In this document: piece after piece, positions 25,493 to 35,425 of the stretch | How positions within the stretch are numbered: position 1 is the stretch's first letter | Layout: each line of letters opens with the position of its first letter | NCBI RefSeq assembly: GCF_001579845.1 | Contig: NZ_CP007440.1 | Location: 1,430,001-1,494,000 of the forward strand | Reading direction: 5' to 3' | DNA: 64,000 bases | From: Rhodoplanes sp. Z2-YC6860 | GTDB lineage: Bacteria > Pseudomonadota > Alphaproteobacteria > Rhizobiales > Xanthobacteraceae | The notes under the pieces: model-generated | What the model saw: the letters and a program-made list of their open reading frames with translations, nothing else | The model's database searches: none | Told to the model about the DNA's origin: nothing | Made by a program: the position numbers and the translations under genes

Positions 25493-27326
25493 TTGTGGAT
25501 TTTCCACGCGAGTGACGAGCTCCCATCGCGTCGCTCCGTCCAAGGTCGCAGACAGTATGGGGCGGTGGCTTTCGATGGGCAACTAAGGGAATTGCGTAAC
25601 GCACCATCAGGGACACGTAACAACACCCTGTTCGTTTCAGCGATAAAACTCGGGCAACTCGTCGCAGCTGGAGCTCTCGACCTCCAAGAGGTCCGTGCAG
25701 GCCTGGAGCAGGCGATACTACCGTGGCCGAATTTGCGGAAGTCGCTCGCCACACTCGATCGCGGTTTGGAGCGAGGGTTGTCCGAGCCACGCGAAATTCC
25801 AGAACTGACGCAATCAAGCTCGAGGGCTGCCCAATCTGTGGGCGCTGTAAGAGAGCACACGCCACTCGACGAGAGACTGGCTCAGCTTGACGCCACTGAT
25901 CGCGGCAATGCCATGCGGTTCGTCGAGCGAAATAGGCACAGACTTCGGCACTGTGAAAAGACCGGTTGGGTTTGGTGGAACGACGGCCACTGGTCCCACG
26001 AGGGCGCCGATGCGGCTGTGTTGCGTGCGGTGCATGAGACCGTCGATGCGATCAAGACGGAAGGCGCAATCAAAAGAGGACATCCCGATGGAAATACAAG
26101 CGAAGAAGCTACTGATTTGGGCTGAGAAATCGGCAGGGGCGCGCCACATGGGCGCGATCCCGACACATGCAGCACCCTATATGGTGGTGCACATCAACGA
26201 CCTGGACTCGGACCTGTTTCTGCTGAACGTTCAGAACGGTACCATCGTCATTCGTCGTCTAGATGATGGCAATGTAAGCGTCACTTTGAAGCCGCACGAT
26301 CCCGACGATCTCATCACTAGATTATCGCCGGTCACTTTCGATCCGGGGGCAACCTGTCCGACCTATGACGCGGCGCTCGCACACGTCCAGCCGGATGCAG
26401 ACGTCCGCGCATTTTTGCATCGGGCCATCGGCTATGCGGCTACCGGAGATACGAGCGAACAAAAGCTGTTCTTCTTTTATGGTGGCGGACGCAATGGCAA
26501 ATCCACGTTTGTTGACGCCTGGGCGTACGTGCTTGGGACGTATGCGGCCACCATACCGATTGAGACGTTCTTGTCGGGCGCTCAAAGCCGGTACGCAGGC
26601 TAGGCGTCGCCGCACTTGGCGCGGCTGCGCGCCATACGGATGCTCCGAACGTCCGAGGCTGAGAAGGACGCGGTGCTGGCAGAGTCCTTTATAAAGCTCG
26701 CGACCTCGAACGAGCCAATTCTCGTCCGAGAGCTGAACCAACCGTTTTTCGAGCTGCGGCCCCAGTTCAAGCTATTTATCTCAGGGAACTACAAACCGCG
26801 TATCCGCGGGACCGATGACGGCATTTGGCGCCGGATCATCCTCGTGCCGTGGCTCGTTAAGGTCAGCGATGAGATGTGCGATCCGCACCTCGCCGACAAG
26901 CTGAAGGCAGAGGCGTCCGGCATTCTGAATCGAATGCTTGAAGGGGTCGTAGATTGGATGAAGGGCGGCTTGCAGGTTCCGCCGCCGATCGCCGAGGCAA
27001 CTGCGGAGTACCGTTCTGACTCGGACCACCTCGGACGCTTCAAGGCCGAATGCCTGCGCGAGGTGCCGGGCAGCCGGGTCGCTTCGGCGGACATCTATGA
27101 TGTCTTCGTAGCCTGGGCGAAATCGACCGGCGCTCCGATCTGGACGCGGACCGGGTTCGGCAGGGCCATGACGGATCGCGGCTCCAAAAGCACCAAGTCC
27201 GGCAGCAATTACTGGATTGGCATCGAGCTCACGCGCCAGCTGTCAGATTTCGGAAGCGCTGACGAACCGCCTGTCGATGACCAAACACCACCGACGGCAA
27301 CAGACGACGTACCCATCGAACACTGA
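25493..27326 (+). pseudogene. P4/D5-type primase-helicase, broken
   Basis: Three pieces: LGQLVAAGALDLQEVRAGLEQA (primase-associated region) to ~26,090; after a frameshift, HMGAIPTHAAPYMVV ... LFFFYGGGRNGKSTFVDAW (Walker A of the D5/P4 helicase); then a TAG at 26,601 and HLARLRAIRMLRTSE ... FKLFISGNYKPRIRGTDDGIWRRIILVPW (C-terminal ATPase part). The polymerase N-terminus is missing. This is the replication gene of a former integrative element or prophage linked to the serine recombinase. Confidence 0.85.
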
Positions 27327-27347
27327 AAGCCGAAGCTCAGGCGTCAA

Positions 27348-27378
27348 AACGCTCCCTATTTTGGGAGCGTTATTTTTT
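27348..27378 (+). terminator. Intrinsic terminator of primase remnant
   Basis: 9-bp stem AACGCTCCC / GGGAGCGTT, loop TATTTT, then ATTTTTT. Confidence 0.9.
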
Positions 27379-27563
27379 GAAAAGTCGGAGAAAACGTTGG
27401 CATTTCAAGGGTTGGGAGTGTTGGGAGCGATTTTCTGTAATGAGAAACGATAGGAGAGTACACACATATACATCTCTCTAGATATTAAGGCCCGACAGTA
27501 AAACGCTCCCAAGGCTCCCTGGAGAGTCCTCGGTGGGGGGCCGATCGATTTAACCGGGCCGAT

Positions 27564-27675
27564 CTGACTTAACCGAGTTAACCGATTTAACCTTAAAAAA
27601 TCTGCGCGTAACTAGCGCGAGCCCGGGGTGCGAATTACCCGCGTGGCGATTGGCTTCCAGAAGGACCCGAAGCCA
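27564..27675 (+). repeat. 9-bp iteron-like array plus conserved flank, copy 1
   Basis: Three 9-bp units (CTGACTTAA, CCGAGTTAA, CCGATTTAA) then CCTTAAAAAA, followed by a flank containing AACTAGCGCG, GGGGTGCGAA and AGAAGGACCC. A diverged copy lies at 32,364-32,475. This stretch (27,379-27,718) holds no gene. Confidence 0.65.
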
Positions 27676-27718
27676 CCAGGGACTACGTACGCCGCCGATC
27701 CGCCGCTACCGAGCTAAT

Positions 27719-27898
27719 TTAATGAACGGCACTGGACGGGAGGTCCTCGCGGACTTCGTTAGCGAGACGCAACCAAGTGTCGGCGATATGGCTCAGCATA
27801 ACGCGCTGCGGCTCACTCACGGCAGCGAATGCCAGCGTGAGGCATTCTTCCCGGTGGCGAAGATATTCCGCTTCTTCCGCTGTCTGAAAACGGCGCAT
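27719..27898 (-). CDS. Small helical protein (ECxxLA family) 2
   Basis: 59 residues: AEYLRHREECLTLAFAAVSEPQRVMLSHIADTWLRLANEVRED, the same E-C-x2-LA / IA-x2-W-x2-LA pattern as 22,730. A longer upstream frame exists but family similarity starts at this ATG. Function unknown. Confidence 0.65.
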   Translation of the reverse strand: MRRFQTAEEAEYLRHREECLTLAFAAVSEPQRVMLSHIADTWLRLANEVREDLPSSAVH

Positions 27899-28128
27899 CG
27901 CATATTCGCCCCGAGAACGCGTGCATCTTAAGCCGAAGGGCCCGGAAGGAAAGCCGCTTTGAATGCATAATGCTGCTAGTGAGTAATTGCCGCTAACCGC
28001 AGGCGCGTGCAATTTCTTGAAGCTTTCATGGCGCAAAACGAACAAACAGCCGTGGGTGTCGACGGCTGTGTGAATACGGTCATGCCGGAGAGAGGCGGGA
28101 GCATGCTCCCGCCTCGTTTCTGGTCGGG

Positions 28129-28638
28129 TTATCTCTCGTTGATGGCGATCCGCCGGATGTTCGACTTCGCCGCCGGCAGACGAGGCAAGATGACGGTCAG
28201 CACGCCGTTCTTGAACAAAGCTTTCACCTTGTCGACATCAACGTCGTCGACCGGGATGCGGCGTTCGAACCGACCGTAGTAACGCTCGGTGAAGAGGCGG
28301 TCCCCGTCCTCCGTCTCGGTCTTTTTTTCTCCGCTGATCGTCAGAACGCCATCCGCGAGGTGAATGTCGACATCCTTTTCCTCGAGCCCGGGAAGCTCGG
28401 CGGTGACCTTCACCTCATTGGCGTGTTCGCTCACTTCGAGGTTGGGCCAACCCAAGCCCCCGCCGAACTGCCGGTCTCCAAGGCTTGGAAATCCCACATC
28501 GAAGCCGCGAAATGCATCGTCGAACAGGCGATTCATCTCGCGGTGGAGCGCGAGAAAGGGATTCGTCGCTTCGTCGTTTCTGCGGACAGCCAGATCGCTG
28601 CGACCGCGATTCCAGGGGATCAGATCTCTAATGGGCAT
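28129..28638 (-). CDS. Hsp20 small heat-shock protein (class with MPIRDLIPW start)
   Basis: 169 residues; ATG 8 bases after GGAG. N-terminal arm with FLALHREMNRLFDDAFRGFD, then an alpha-crystallin domain (WPNLEVSEHANEVKVTAELPGLEEKDVDIHLADGVLTISGEKK ... FERRIPVDDVDVDKVKALFKNGVLTVILPR) and an I-x-I-like end (NIRRIAI). ATP-independent holdase that prevents aggregation. Second gene of a two-Hsp20 transcript, 72 bp after the upstream Hsp20. Confidence 0.93.
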   Translation of the reverse strand: MPIRDLIPWNRGRSDLAVRRNDEATNPFLALHREMNRLFDDAFRGFDVGFPSLGDRQFGGGLGWPNLEVSEHANEVKVTAELPGLEEKDVDIHLADGVLTISGEKKTETEDGDRLFTERYYGRFERRIPVDDVDVDKVKALFKNGVLTVILPRLPAAKSNIRRIAINER

Positions 28639-28661
28639 GGCTTTCTCCACGGCAACTCCCG

Positions 28662-28685
28662 CCCGCGGCCATGAACGGCCGCGGG
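28662..28685 (-). terminator. Strong hairpin between the two Hsp20 genes
   Basis: Perfect 9-bp GC stem CCCGCGGCC / GGCCGCGGG, 6-base loop, no T tract: more likely an attenuator or mRNA-stability hairpin than a full terminator. Confidence 0.5.
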
Positions 28686-28710
28686 AGGGACTGGTCAGGC
28701 GTTGCTTTGT

Positions 28711-29166
28711 TTAGGCTGCTTTCTTCTGCGCGATCGTCGTCGTGCTCGTGCCGCCGTTGATGGCAATGCGCCGCGGCTTCATGGCCTCGGGCACTTCCCT
28801 CACAAGGTCGATCTTGAGCAGACCTTCCTCGAAGGAGGCGCTCTTCACCTGCACATAGTCGGCGAGGTTGAACACACGTCGGAACGGGCGTGCGGAGATG
28901 CCTTGATAGAGATACTCGGTGTCCGCCTTCTGAGCCTTCTGACCTTCCACGGTGAGAACATTCAGCTCCGCCGTGATGGCCACTTCGTCCGGGCTGAATC
29001 CGGCCAGCGCCAGCGAGATGCGGTAGTGGTCTTCGCCCGTGCGTTCGATGTTGTAGGGCGGGTAGGCGTCGTTGGCCTGGAAATGAGCCGATTGGTCCAT
29101 CAGGTCGAAGAGGCGGTCGAAGCCAACGGTCGAGCGCCAGAGTGGGGTGGGGTCGAAAGTCCTCAT
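28711..29166 (-). CDS. IbpA-like Hsp20 small heat-shock protein
   Basis: 151 residues starting MRTFDPTPLWRSTVGFDRLFDLMD, the classic rhizobial IbpA/HspA opening, with an alpha-crystallin domain (YPPYNIERTGEDHYRISLALAGFSPDEVAITAELNVLTVEGQK ... FRRVFNLADYVQVKSASFEEGLLKIDLVREVP) and IAI near the end. The second of two close ATGs was chosen because it sits 8 bases from GGAGG. Preceded by a ROSE-type thermometer. Confidence 0.93.
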   Translation of the reverse strand: MRTFDPTPLWRSTVGFDRLFDLMDQSAHFQANDAYPPYNIERTGEDHYRISLALAGFSPDEVAITAELNVLTVEGQKAQKADTEYLYQGISARPFRRVFNLADYVQVKSASFEEGLLKIDLVREVPEAMKPRRIAINGGTSTTTIAQKKAA

Positions 29167-29270
29167 TGCCATATCCTCCAGTTGAGCAACATGGATCACA
29201 AGGGAACGCCAGACACCTGTCCGGCGCCCGGTTGCCGGGCCCCGACCGGGCGCACGGCGCCGCACCGAAG
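29167..29270 (-). promoter_or_regulatory. ROSE-type RNA thermometer
   Basis: The leader ends TTGCTCAACTGGAGGAT, the conserved ROSE arrangement in which TTGCT pairs with AGGA of the ribosome site, followed upstream by GC-rich hairpins (GCAC-TTCG-GTGC; a CCCGG/CCGGG stem). ROSE elements melt on heating and permit translation of small heat-shock genes in Bradyrhizobium and relatives. Confidence 0.75.
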
Positions 29271-29282
29271 TGCAGCGGCTGA

Positions 29283-29312
29283 CGAATTAGAAAACGCCCG
29301 TGGCGTTTCAAG
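29283..29312 (-). promoter_or_regulatory. Possible sigma-32 type promoter
   Basis: Minus-strand CTTGAAA (-35 type) at 29,312-29,306 with CTAATTC about 15 bases downstream. The -35 is good, the -10 weak. Confidence 0.35.
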
Positions 29313-29512
29313 AGGGCGCCCAAAACTTTTTCGACCTGTCGATGAAGCGGAGCCGGGTCTGTTAACCGGGACGTTAACCGCCCCAAATTTTTTTGTTTTG
29401 GGTTCGGGAGCCCTCTTGAAAAATAAACCCGTTTTTCTTCCGCCGACGGCGCCCCATAAGGGCCGTTGCGGGTAACCGCTTTTATCCATGTCGCTTTACG
29501 AAGGATATGGCC

Positions 29513-29860
29513 ATGACAGAGACAGCCAACCGAAAGGAATTCGATCTCGACTATCTGCTTCATCCGGCCGGGGCATTCCGGAACCCGATGGATGTCGTAG
29601 CCGACCCGGACATGACCGTTCAGGAGAAACGGGCCATTCTCGCGTCGTGGGCGTCGGACGCCTGCGCCGTGGAGGCCGCGCCTGACCTGCGGCGCCCCCC
29701 GGCCGCACCCACGGTGCGCTTTGACGACATCATGGATGCGTTGAAGCGCCTGGACGGAGAGGCGGCCAACACGCCCAACTACGGCAAGTTCATCAACCGC
29801 GCCCAGCGCTGGAAGGATCCCTACCGCAAAGAACGCGGTGGACGTTCCCTGTTCGGGTGA
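29513..29860 (+). CDS. Unknown acidic protein beside chaperones
   Basis: 115 residues (start ATG 8 bases after AAGGA): KEFDLDYLLHPAGAFRNPMDVVADPDMTVQEKRAILASWASDACAVEAAPDLRR ... FDDIMDALKRLDGEAANTPNYGKFINRA. Soluble, helical. I recall similar proteins in alphaproteobacterial heat-shock clusters but no function is known. First of a rightward string leading to groES. Confidence 0.7.
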   Translation: MTETANRKEFDLDYLLHPAGAFRNPMDVVADPDMTVQEKRAILASWASDACAVEAAPDLRRPPAAPTVRFDDIMDALKRLDGEAANTPNYGKFINRAQRWKDPYRKERGGRSLFG

Positions 29861-29868
29861 GGCCCGCC

Positions 29869-30126
29869 ATGATGAAGTATGCCATCGCCGTGACAGCGGC
29901 GGTCCTGGCTTGCGCGCCCGAGGCAGCAAGCCAGAGCATCATGCAAAAGACGGACTGGAAAGACACCAGTCTCGAACGGTTCTTGCCTCCGGCGGACGGA
30001 GGCATTCCGTGGCTCCAACTCGACAACAAGACCCGGCTGCCAAAGGGCGACCTTCCGATCGGCCGCCAGGCGAGCTCGGGTGGCCCCTTCGTTTTCGGTC
30101 CCGTCGTGCCGGAAATGCAGGTGTAG
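29869..30126 (+). CDS. Small secreted protein
   Basis: 85 residues: signal peptide MMKYAIAVTAAVLACAPEAASQ, then KTDWKDTSLERFLPPADGGIPWLQLDN and a short acidic end. 8 bp after the previous gene, so same transcript. Periplasmic, function unknown. Confidence 0.65.
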   Translation: MMKYAIAVTAAVLACAPEAASQSIMQKTDWKDTSLERFLPPADGGIPWLQLDNKTRLPKGDLPIGRQASSGGPFVFGPVVPEMQV

Positions 30127-30161
30127 GCCAATGCGCTGGCCGGTTCGAGGAGGATGTAGCC

Positions 30162-30341
30162 ATGAGCGACCGGACCTGGATCAAGCTCGACGCGTTGCGG
30201 CAGCCCGGCATGCGGCGCGTGCTCGAAGCCATGAAGCTGGTTGAGCAGGAAGCCCCGAAGCTGGTGCGTGAGGCAGTTCTCGCATCCGATCCGGGCAGGA
30301 ACACTCAGGCCGACGTCGGAGGTCAGCCATGTCCCTCCTGA
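30162..30341 (+). CDS. Small helical protein, 59 aa
   Basis: GAGGAGG precedes the ATG by ~8 bases. RTWIKLDALRQPGMRRVLEAMKLVEQEAPKLVREAVLASD: amphipathic helices, no known domain. Its 3' end overlaps the next small gene. Confidence 0.6.
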   Translation: MSDRTWIKLDALRQPGMRRVLEAMKLVEQEAPKLVREAVLASDPGRNTQADVGGQPCPS

Positions 30342-30427
30342 TGCTCGGGGTGCTTCTGTCGACCATCCTTGCGCTGAGTGCGGTGGCGCTGAACGCGGGC
30401 GATGGAGACGGATTTAGCAACGCCTGA
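30329..30427 (+). CDS. 32-residue membrane peptide
   Basis: MSLLMLGVLLSTILALSAVALN then GDGDGFSNA: one membrane helix with an acidic C-tail, preceded by GGAGG. Overlaps the end of the previous gene in another frame, suggesting coupling. Confidence 0.6.
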   Translation: MSLLMLGVLLSTILALSAVALNAGDGDGFSNA

Positions 30428-30475
30428 CGCGGCGGGCGTGAGGCTCCAAGCGAGCTAAAACCGCCAGCCGTCTCC

Positions 30476-30506
30476 GAAGCCCCGCCATCGAGCATGGCGG
30501 GGCTTC
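30476..30506 (+). terminator. Perfect 13-bp hairpin
   Basis: GAAGCCCCGCCAT / ATGGCGGGGCTTC, CGAGC loop, little T tract. Probable terminator or processing site before groES. Confidence 0.7.
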
Positions 30507-30536
30507 AGCCCGCCGTCTTAAGCAAGGAGATGATCC

Positions 30537-30659
30537 ATGCTGACGCCATTCGTCACGGCTCTTGTGGTGGGCAACTGCGTGGCCGGTGTCTGCCTCGTCG
30601 CGAGTGTTGCGTTCGTCTGCGCGTTGGACCTCACAAAAAAATTTCACACGGAGGCTTGA
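30537..30659 (+). CDS. 40-residue membrane peptide
   Basis: MLTPFVTALVVGNCVAGVC then VASVAFVCAL and TKKFHTEA: one or two short membrane segments. AAGGAG lies 8 bases before the ATG. Function unknown; sits between the hairpin and groES. Confidence 0.55.
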   Translation: MLTPFVTALVVGNCVAGVCLVASVAFVCALDLTKKFHTEA

Positions 30660-30750
30660 CCGCGATTGACGTGACACCAAATCGATTTTCCGGTTGCGCC
30701 GGGGGAGCTGGCCGACCTTTTGACATCGCTGGACTGACAAGGAGGGATTC

Positions 30751-31896
<1,146 letters not shown>

Positions 31897-31897
<1 letters not shown>

Positions 31898-32073
31898 TGC
31901 GCGATTATCTCCTGCGGGTCAACGAAAAGGTGATTGCCCACTATCGCCAGCTCCTTCGAACAGGTCCGGCTCACCCGCCCGATCACGAACGCATTCAACG
32001 CGGCCTCGCGGCGGCTGAAGCGGACCGAGCGATGCTGCTTGGAACATCGGCATGGCGCGCTGACGCTGCGTGA
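31897..32073 (+). pseudogene. Unknown gene fragment fused to groEL remnant
   Basis: 58 codons: [45 protein letters not shown], a helical segment reminiscent of small rhizobial proteins, joined to the groEL break without a ribosome site. Probably marks a deletion junction. Confidence 0.4.
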
Positions 32074-32121
32074 TGCAGCTACCTGCTTCTCATCCAAGAA
32101 GTTCATCCGAGTTAGCCAGAA

Positions 32122-32310
32122 ATGAATGAGCAACAGCAAGGCTTCGACATCGTCATCAATGGCGTGAACCGGTTCGTTGCCGACCTGGAGCTCAGCGCCA
32201 TAGCAAGCGCCGGCTTTCACAAGGAGCACTTCCCGCAAGACACGGTGCAGATATGCACGCGCGCCAACGGCACATTGCGAACCGTTCGAGGATATGCGCG
32301 GCTGGAGTAG
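32122..32310 (+). CDS. Small unknown protein, 62 aa
   Basis: MNEQQQGFDIVINGVNRFVADLELSAIASAGFH ... TRANGTLRTVRGYARLE. Plausible beta-rich composition, no ribosome site of note, no recognised family. Ends in a 36-bp segment repeated at 35,414. Confidence 0.45.
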   Translation: MNEQQQGFDIVINGVNRFVADLELSAIASAGFHKEHFPQDTVQICTRANGTLRTVRGYARLE

Positions 32311-32363
32311 CGCCGACCGATGCGATCGTCCTCGTTTGGAGTACGACGCGGAACTGCGGCACC

Positions 32364-32475
32364 CCGAGTTGCCTCAGTTGCCCGAGTTGCCCTTAAAAAA
32401 GGAGCGTTAAACTAGCGCGCAATCGGGGTGCGAACTACCCGCATGCAAGCGAGGCCTCAGAAGGACCCAAGCTCG
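32364..32475 (+). repeat. 9-bp iteron-like array plus flank, copy 2
   Basis: CCGAGTTGC, CTCAGTTGC, CCGAGTTGC then CCTTAAAAAA, followed by AACTAGCGCG, GGGGTGCGAA and AGAAGGACCC, aligning without gaps in the first 37 bp to 27,564. The unit sequence differs (GTTGC here, GTTAA there) but the 3x9 architecture is kept. Confidence 0.65.
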
Positions 32476-32667
32476 GTTTTTGTTCAAAAGTGGTCGCTAG
32501 GTAATCTCTGGCAGGCGTCAGTCCGAGCGGGCTGATACCATTAAATATCGTCCTTCATTAGGAAGTGACCATGGGCGATCGGGCGTTGTGCAGTGCTTCC
32601 GGCAACGCTGAATCGCAGAACCGATAAACGAGCCGAGCGTTGAACCGTCGGAATCATGGAGGTCGCC

Positions 32668-32865
32668 ATGACCACCAAGGACGACCGTGGCGTTGCGCTT
32701 GGCGTTTTGGGAATTGCTCTGTCTATTGTAGTGCTCTTTGCAGTGATGGCGATGACAGCCGCCCGTCGGTGCGGTATCGACATCACGCTATTCCAGTCCT
32801 CAGCCAGTGGCCCGACAACAAAGCCAAGGCCTTCGCATTCGACGGTCACCGCAGACCTTCGATGA
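32668..32865 (+). CDS. Small membrane protein, 65 aa
   Basis: ATG 6 bases after GGAGG. MTTKDDRGVALGVLGIALSIVVLFAVMAM is a single membrane segment; the tail is Ser/Thr-rich. Function unknown. Confidence 0.55.
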   Translation: MTTKDDRGVALGVLGIALSIVVLFAVMAMTAARRCGIDITLFQSSASGPTTKPRPSHSTVTADLR

Positions 32866-32889
32866 CTGCCTTTTATCGCAACATGGATG

Positions 32890-33651
32890 CTATGGAGCAA
32901 CGTATGCGTAGATATGACTTCGCGAATAGACCGCCTCCGCAACGCGGTGCGTGTAATTTCCCGAGATGATGATCGGGTTTCCACTCGCGGCAAAGCCGGT
33001 AACCACTCCAACGTGCCCGCCGCTTTTGCCGCGTCTCATGACTGCTATAGCGCCAATCTCTGGGCCTACGAGACGTTTGCCGTAGGAGGCAAAGGACTGC
33101 GCCATGTCCGACGACGTCCCGGAATAGCCGAGACGAGTAAGAACGAAATTCATAAAGTTTGCGCACCACAACTTCCGAAGGCCGGTTGGGTTGGTGCCGA
33201 TCCAACGGCGCGCCTCGATAATGATCGATGTGCTCAAGGGAGTTTTCACATCGCCCCCCACGATGTTCGAACCGTCCTCATGGACGGCAAGCAACCTCAT
33301 CACAGGCCTGTCCAGTTGATGTTTCGCGTGGGAGCGGAAACTCCCCCGCTTTACGAAAGGGCTCTGTTTGGTAATCAGCGACACATGCGTTGCTTCAAGG
33401 CTCGGGCTGGTTAGCGCGAGGCTGTCCTGTCCAAGCACATGCGATTCCGGCACGTCGGCGTTGGCCGCCGCCGTCGATTTAATCATGAAGAAAGCGAGCA
33501 AGGCCGATAGTTGCGAGATTTTCTTCCGCGATAGTTCGAATTTCTTTTCAAAGAAGGTTTTCTGACGCTGATCGAAAGCTTGATTGTAGGCAATGATCAT
33601 TCTCGCAATCGCGGTATCGTCGATGTAACCGGGTGGTCCAACAACAATCAT
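32890..33651 (-). CDS. CHAP/NlpC-like (TIGR02594-type) amidase
   Basis: 253 residues. N-terminal ~60 residues are basic with a possible signal/anchor (ISQLSALLAFFMI). The catalytic domain near the C-terminus shows the Cys (GLRKLWCANFMNFVLTRLGYSGTSS) and His (GKSGGHVGVVTGF) of the CHAP/NlpC fold, then IIISGNYTHRVAEAVY. Expected to cut peptidoglycan peptides. Divergent from the L,D-transpeptidase gene 240 bp away, suggesting a cell-wall remodelling pair. Confidence 0.8.
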   Translation of the reverse strand: MIVVGPPGYIDDTAIARMIIAYNQAFDQRQKTFFEKKFELSRKKISQLSALLAFFMIKSTAAANADVPESHVLGQDSLALTSPSLEATHVSLITKQSPFVKRGSFRSHAKHQLDRPVMRLLAVHEDGSNIVGGDVKTPLSTSIIIEARRWIGTNPTGLRKLWCANFMNFVLTRLGYSGTSSDMAQSFASYGKRLVGPEIGAIAVMRRGKSGGHVGVVTGFAASGNPIIISGNYTHRVAEAVYSRSHIYAYVAP

Positions 33652-33891
33652 TTTTACATACCGTGACTACAGTTGTTCGCAGCGCATGAAATTTGGATGA
33701 CTTGTCACGGCGCAAGCCCCCACTGTGACGGATCAGAGTACAGCGCAACGCTCGGCACATTCTGTATAAAACAACACACATTTAGTTGGTCGCGTGGGTT
33801 GAAAACCGATGCGCACGAGAGTCGATATCAATTGGCGGCTCCGGAACGATTGGGGCCTTACCGTGTTGCCTGCGTGACGCGGGAGTCTTTT

Positions 33892-34947
33892 ATGCGAATG
33901 ACATTGGTCTCTGCAGCATTCTGTTTATGTTTTGCAAATTCGACGGTTGCAGCACCGAACGCGCCTGCTTTGCCCGTCTCCATTCGAGCCCAAACTGTTA
34001 ATGACGCGGAATGGAGCGATAAAGCCACCCAGGAAACCGTCGGCCCGATGACGGTCAAATTGCAGGTCCTGCTGGATCGTGCCCACTTTTCACCGGGCGA
34101 AATCGACGGAAAGAGAGGCGAAAACCTCGATAAAGCAATTGCAGCCTATGCTGCCGCACAAGGCGCAAACTCCGGCATGTCGACAGAGCTTTGGCAAAAA
34201 CTTATCGAAATGTTCAAGGGGCCTGTCATTGTCGGGTACAAGATTTCGGAAGGCGATGTCAAAGGGCCCTTTGCCGAGAAAATTCCGGAGAAAATGGAGG
34301 ACATGAAGGATCTACCGGCATTATCCTACATCAACCCGAAAGAGCAGCTCGCTGAGAAATTCCACATGAGTCCGGAGCTTCTGGTTTCGCTCAATCCTGA
34401 TCAGCAGAAGTTCGATAAGGCGGGCGCAACGATCATGGTCGCCAGCGTTGCAAGCGCCAAATTGTCAGAGAAGGCGGTCAAGATCGAAGTTGATAAGGGC
34501 AAGCAAATCTTAAAGGTGTTGGGAAAGGCAAAGGCACTGCTCGCGGTCTATCCCGTGACGGCAGGAAGCACGGAGAAGCCTGCGCCAGATGGCATACTCA
34601 AGGTAACGTCCATCGCCGCGAACCCGACGTATCGGTACAATCCCGACTACGCTTTCAAAGGTGTGAAATCTCAGGAAGCTTTCACCATCAAGCCCGGTCC
34701 CAACAACCCTGTTGGGCTGGCCTGGATCGGGCTGAACAAAGAGGGCTATGGCATTCACGGAACGCCAGAGCCCTCGAAGATCAGCAAGTCTGAATCGCAT
34801 GGATGCATCCGGCTGACGAATTGGGACGCGCTACAGCTTGCTTCAACAATCACGAAGGGCGTTCCGGTCGAGTTCATCGGCGACGAGAAGGATCGCCCCC
34901 TAGCTCAAGCTCAAAAACGGAAGGGCAAGCGTTCCAAACCGCGTTAG
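33892..34947 (+). CDS. L,D-transpeptidase (YkuD domain)
   Basis: 351 residues from an ATG 6 bases after GGGAG; signal peptide MRMTLVSAAFCLCFANSTVA. A peptidoglycan-binding-like/LysM-like middle (PKEQLAEKFHMSPELLVSLNPDQQKFDKAG) precedes the YkuD domain with the catalytic motif IHGTPEPSKISKSESHGCIRLTNWDA (active Cys in HGCIRL). Makes 3-3 cross-links or attaches proteins in the wall, often in stationary phase. The C-terminus is strongly basic (KRKGKRSKPR). Confidence 0.92.
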   Translation: MRMTLVSAAFCLCFANSTVAAPNAPALPVSIRAQTVNDAEWSDKATQETVGPMTVKLQVLLDRAHFSPGEIDGKRGENLDKAIAAYAAAQGANSGMSTELWQKLIEMFKGPVIVGYKISEGDVKGPFAEKIPEKMEDMKDLPALSYINPKEQLAEKFHMSPELLVSLNPDQQKFDKAGATIMVASVASAKLSEKAVKIEVDKGKQILKVLGKAKALLAVYPVTAGSTEKPAPDGILKVTSIAANPTYRYNPDYAFKGVKSQEAFTIKPGPNNPVGLAWIGLNKEGYGIHGTPEPSKISKSESHGCIRLTNWDALQLASTITKGVPVEFIGDEKDRPLAQAQKRKGKRSKPR

Positions 34948-35063
34948 AATACCGGCAGTCCGCTCGTCCCGCTGGAGCTGCTCGCCCGCCGGCGAGACGG
35001 TTGAACAAGCGTCGTGTTTGCTTCCGTGCGAACAAACACGATTTGGCGGTTGCCTCGACATGA

Positions 35064-35101
35064 TTGCGCCCGCCAAGAGGGGGGCTCGGGGGCGGGCGCA
35101 A
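35064..35101 (+). terminator. GC-rich hairpin after L,D-transpeptidase
   Basis: 11-bp perfect stem, 16-base loop, no T tract; possible terminator or repeat. Confidence 0.45.
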
Positions 35102-35220
35102 AGCCGGACGGGAGTTCAATCACATCCGGCACAGGCTGATGGACCAGCCCGACTATCTTTTACGGTCGCAATCTGTGGCGAAGATGACTGAGCAAAATTG
35201 CTCACTTTTGGCAAAATCGC

Positions 35221-35272
35221 AGTGGCCCGTTTTGAATTGCGAAGCGGCCCACTTTTAAAGTGGTCCGTTCGA
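35221..35272 (+). repeat. 22-bp motif pair plus inverted half
   Basis: AGTGGCCCGTTTTGAA at 35,221 and AGCGGCCCACTTTTAA at 35,243, 22 bp apart, then AGTGGTCCGTTCGA at 35,259. It lies 60-110 bp upstream of the broken zinc-ribbon gene. Confidence 0.6.
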
Positions 35273-35331
35273 TACGGCGCCGATTGGACAACCGTCATAC
35301 TCTATTCATCATCAAAAAGCGGGGGAACGAC

Positions 35332-35425
35332 ATGTTGAGTCATCCAAGTTGTGTGAATTGCGGACAGTCGTTGATAGGTCACGTCTGCCACCGCATTCTT
35401 TTGCGTGCAGTGTGGGTTGGAGTAG
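35332..35425 (+). pseudogene. Zinc-ribbon gene with one-base insertion
   Basis: Frame 1 gives MLSHPSCVNCGQSLI; after one extra base near 35,378 the other frame gives VTSATAFFCVQCGLE and a TAG. The joined sequence parallels the gene at 17,503 (CRYCGKPLMVTSATAFICPACG). The Gln tail is absent. Confidence 0.65.

Larger units (their letters stand above)
34948..35331. other. 384-bp gap: hairpins and 22-bp motif
   Basis: Holds a CTCGCC/GGCGAG hairpin (34,978), the 11-bp stem TTGCGCCCGCC / GGCGGGCGCAA (35,064-35,101), a TGAGCAA/TTGCTCA hairpin (~35,188) and the paired 22-bp motif at 35,221. No gene. Confidence 0.5.
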
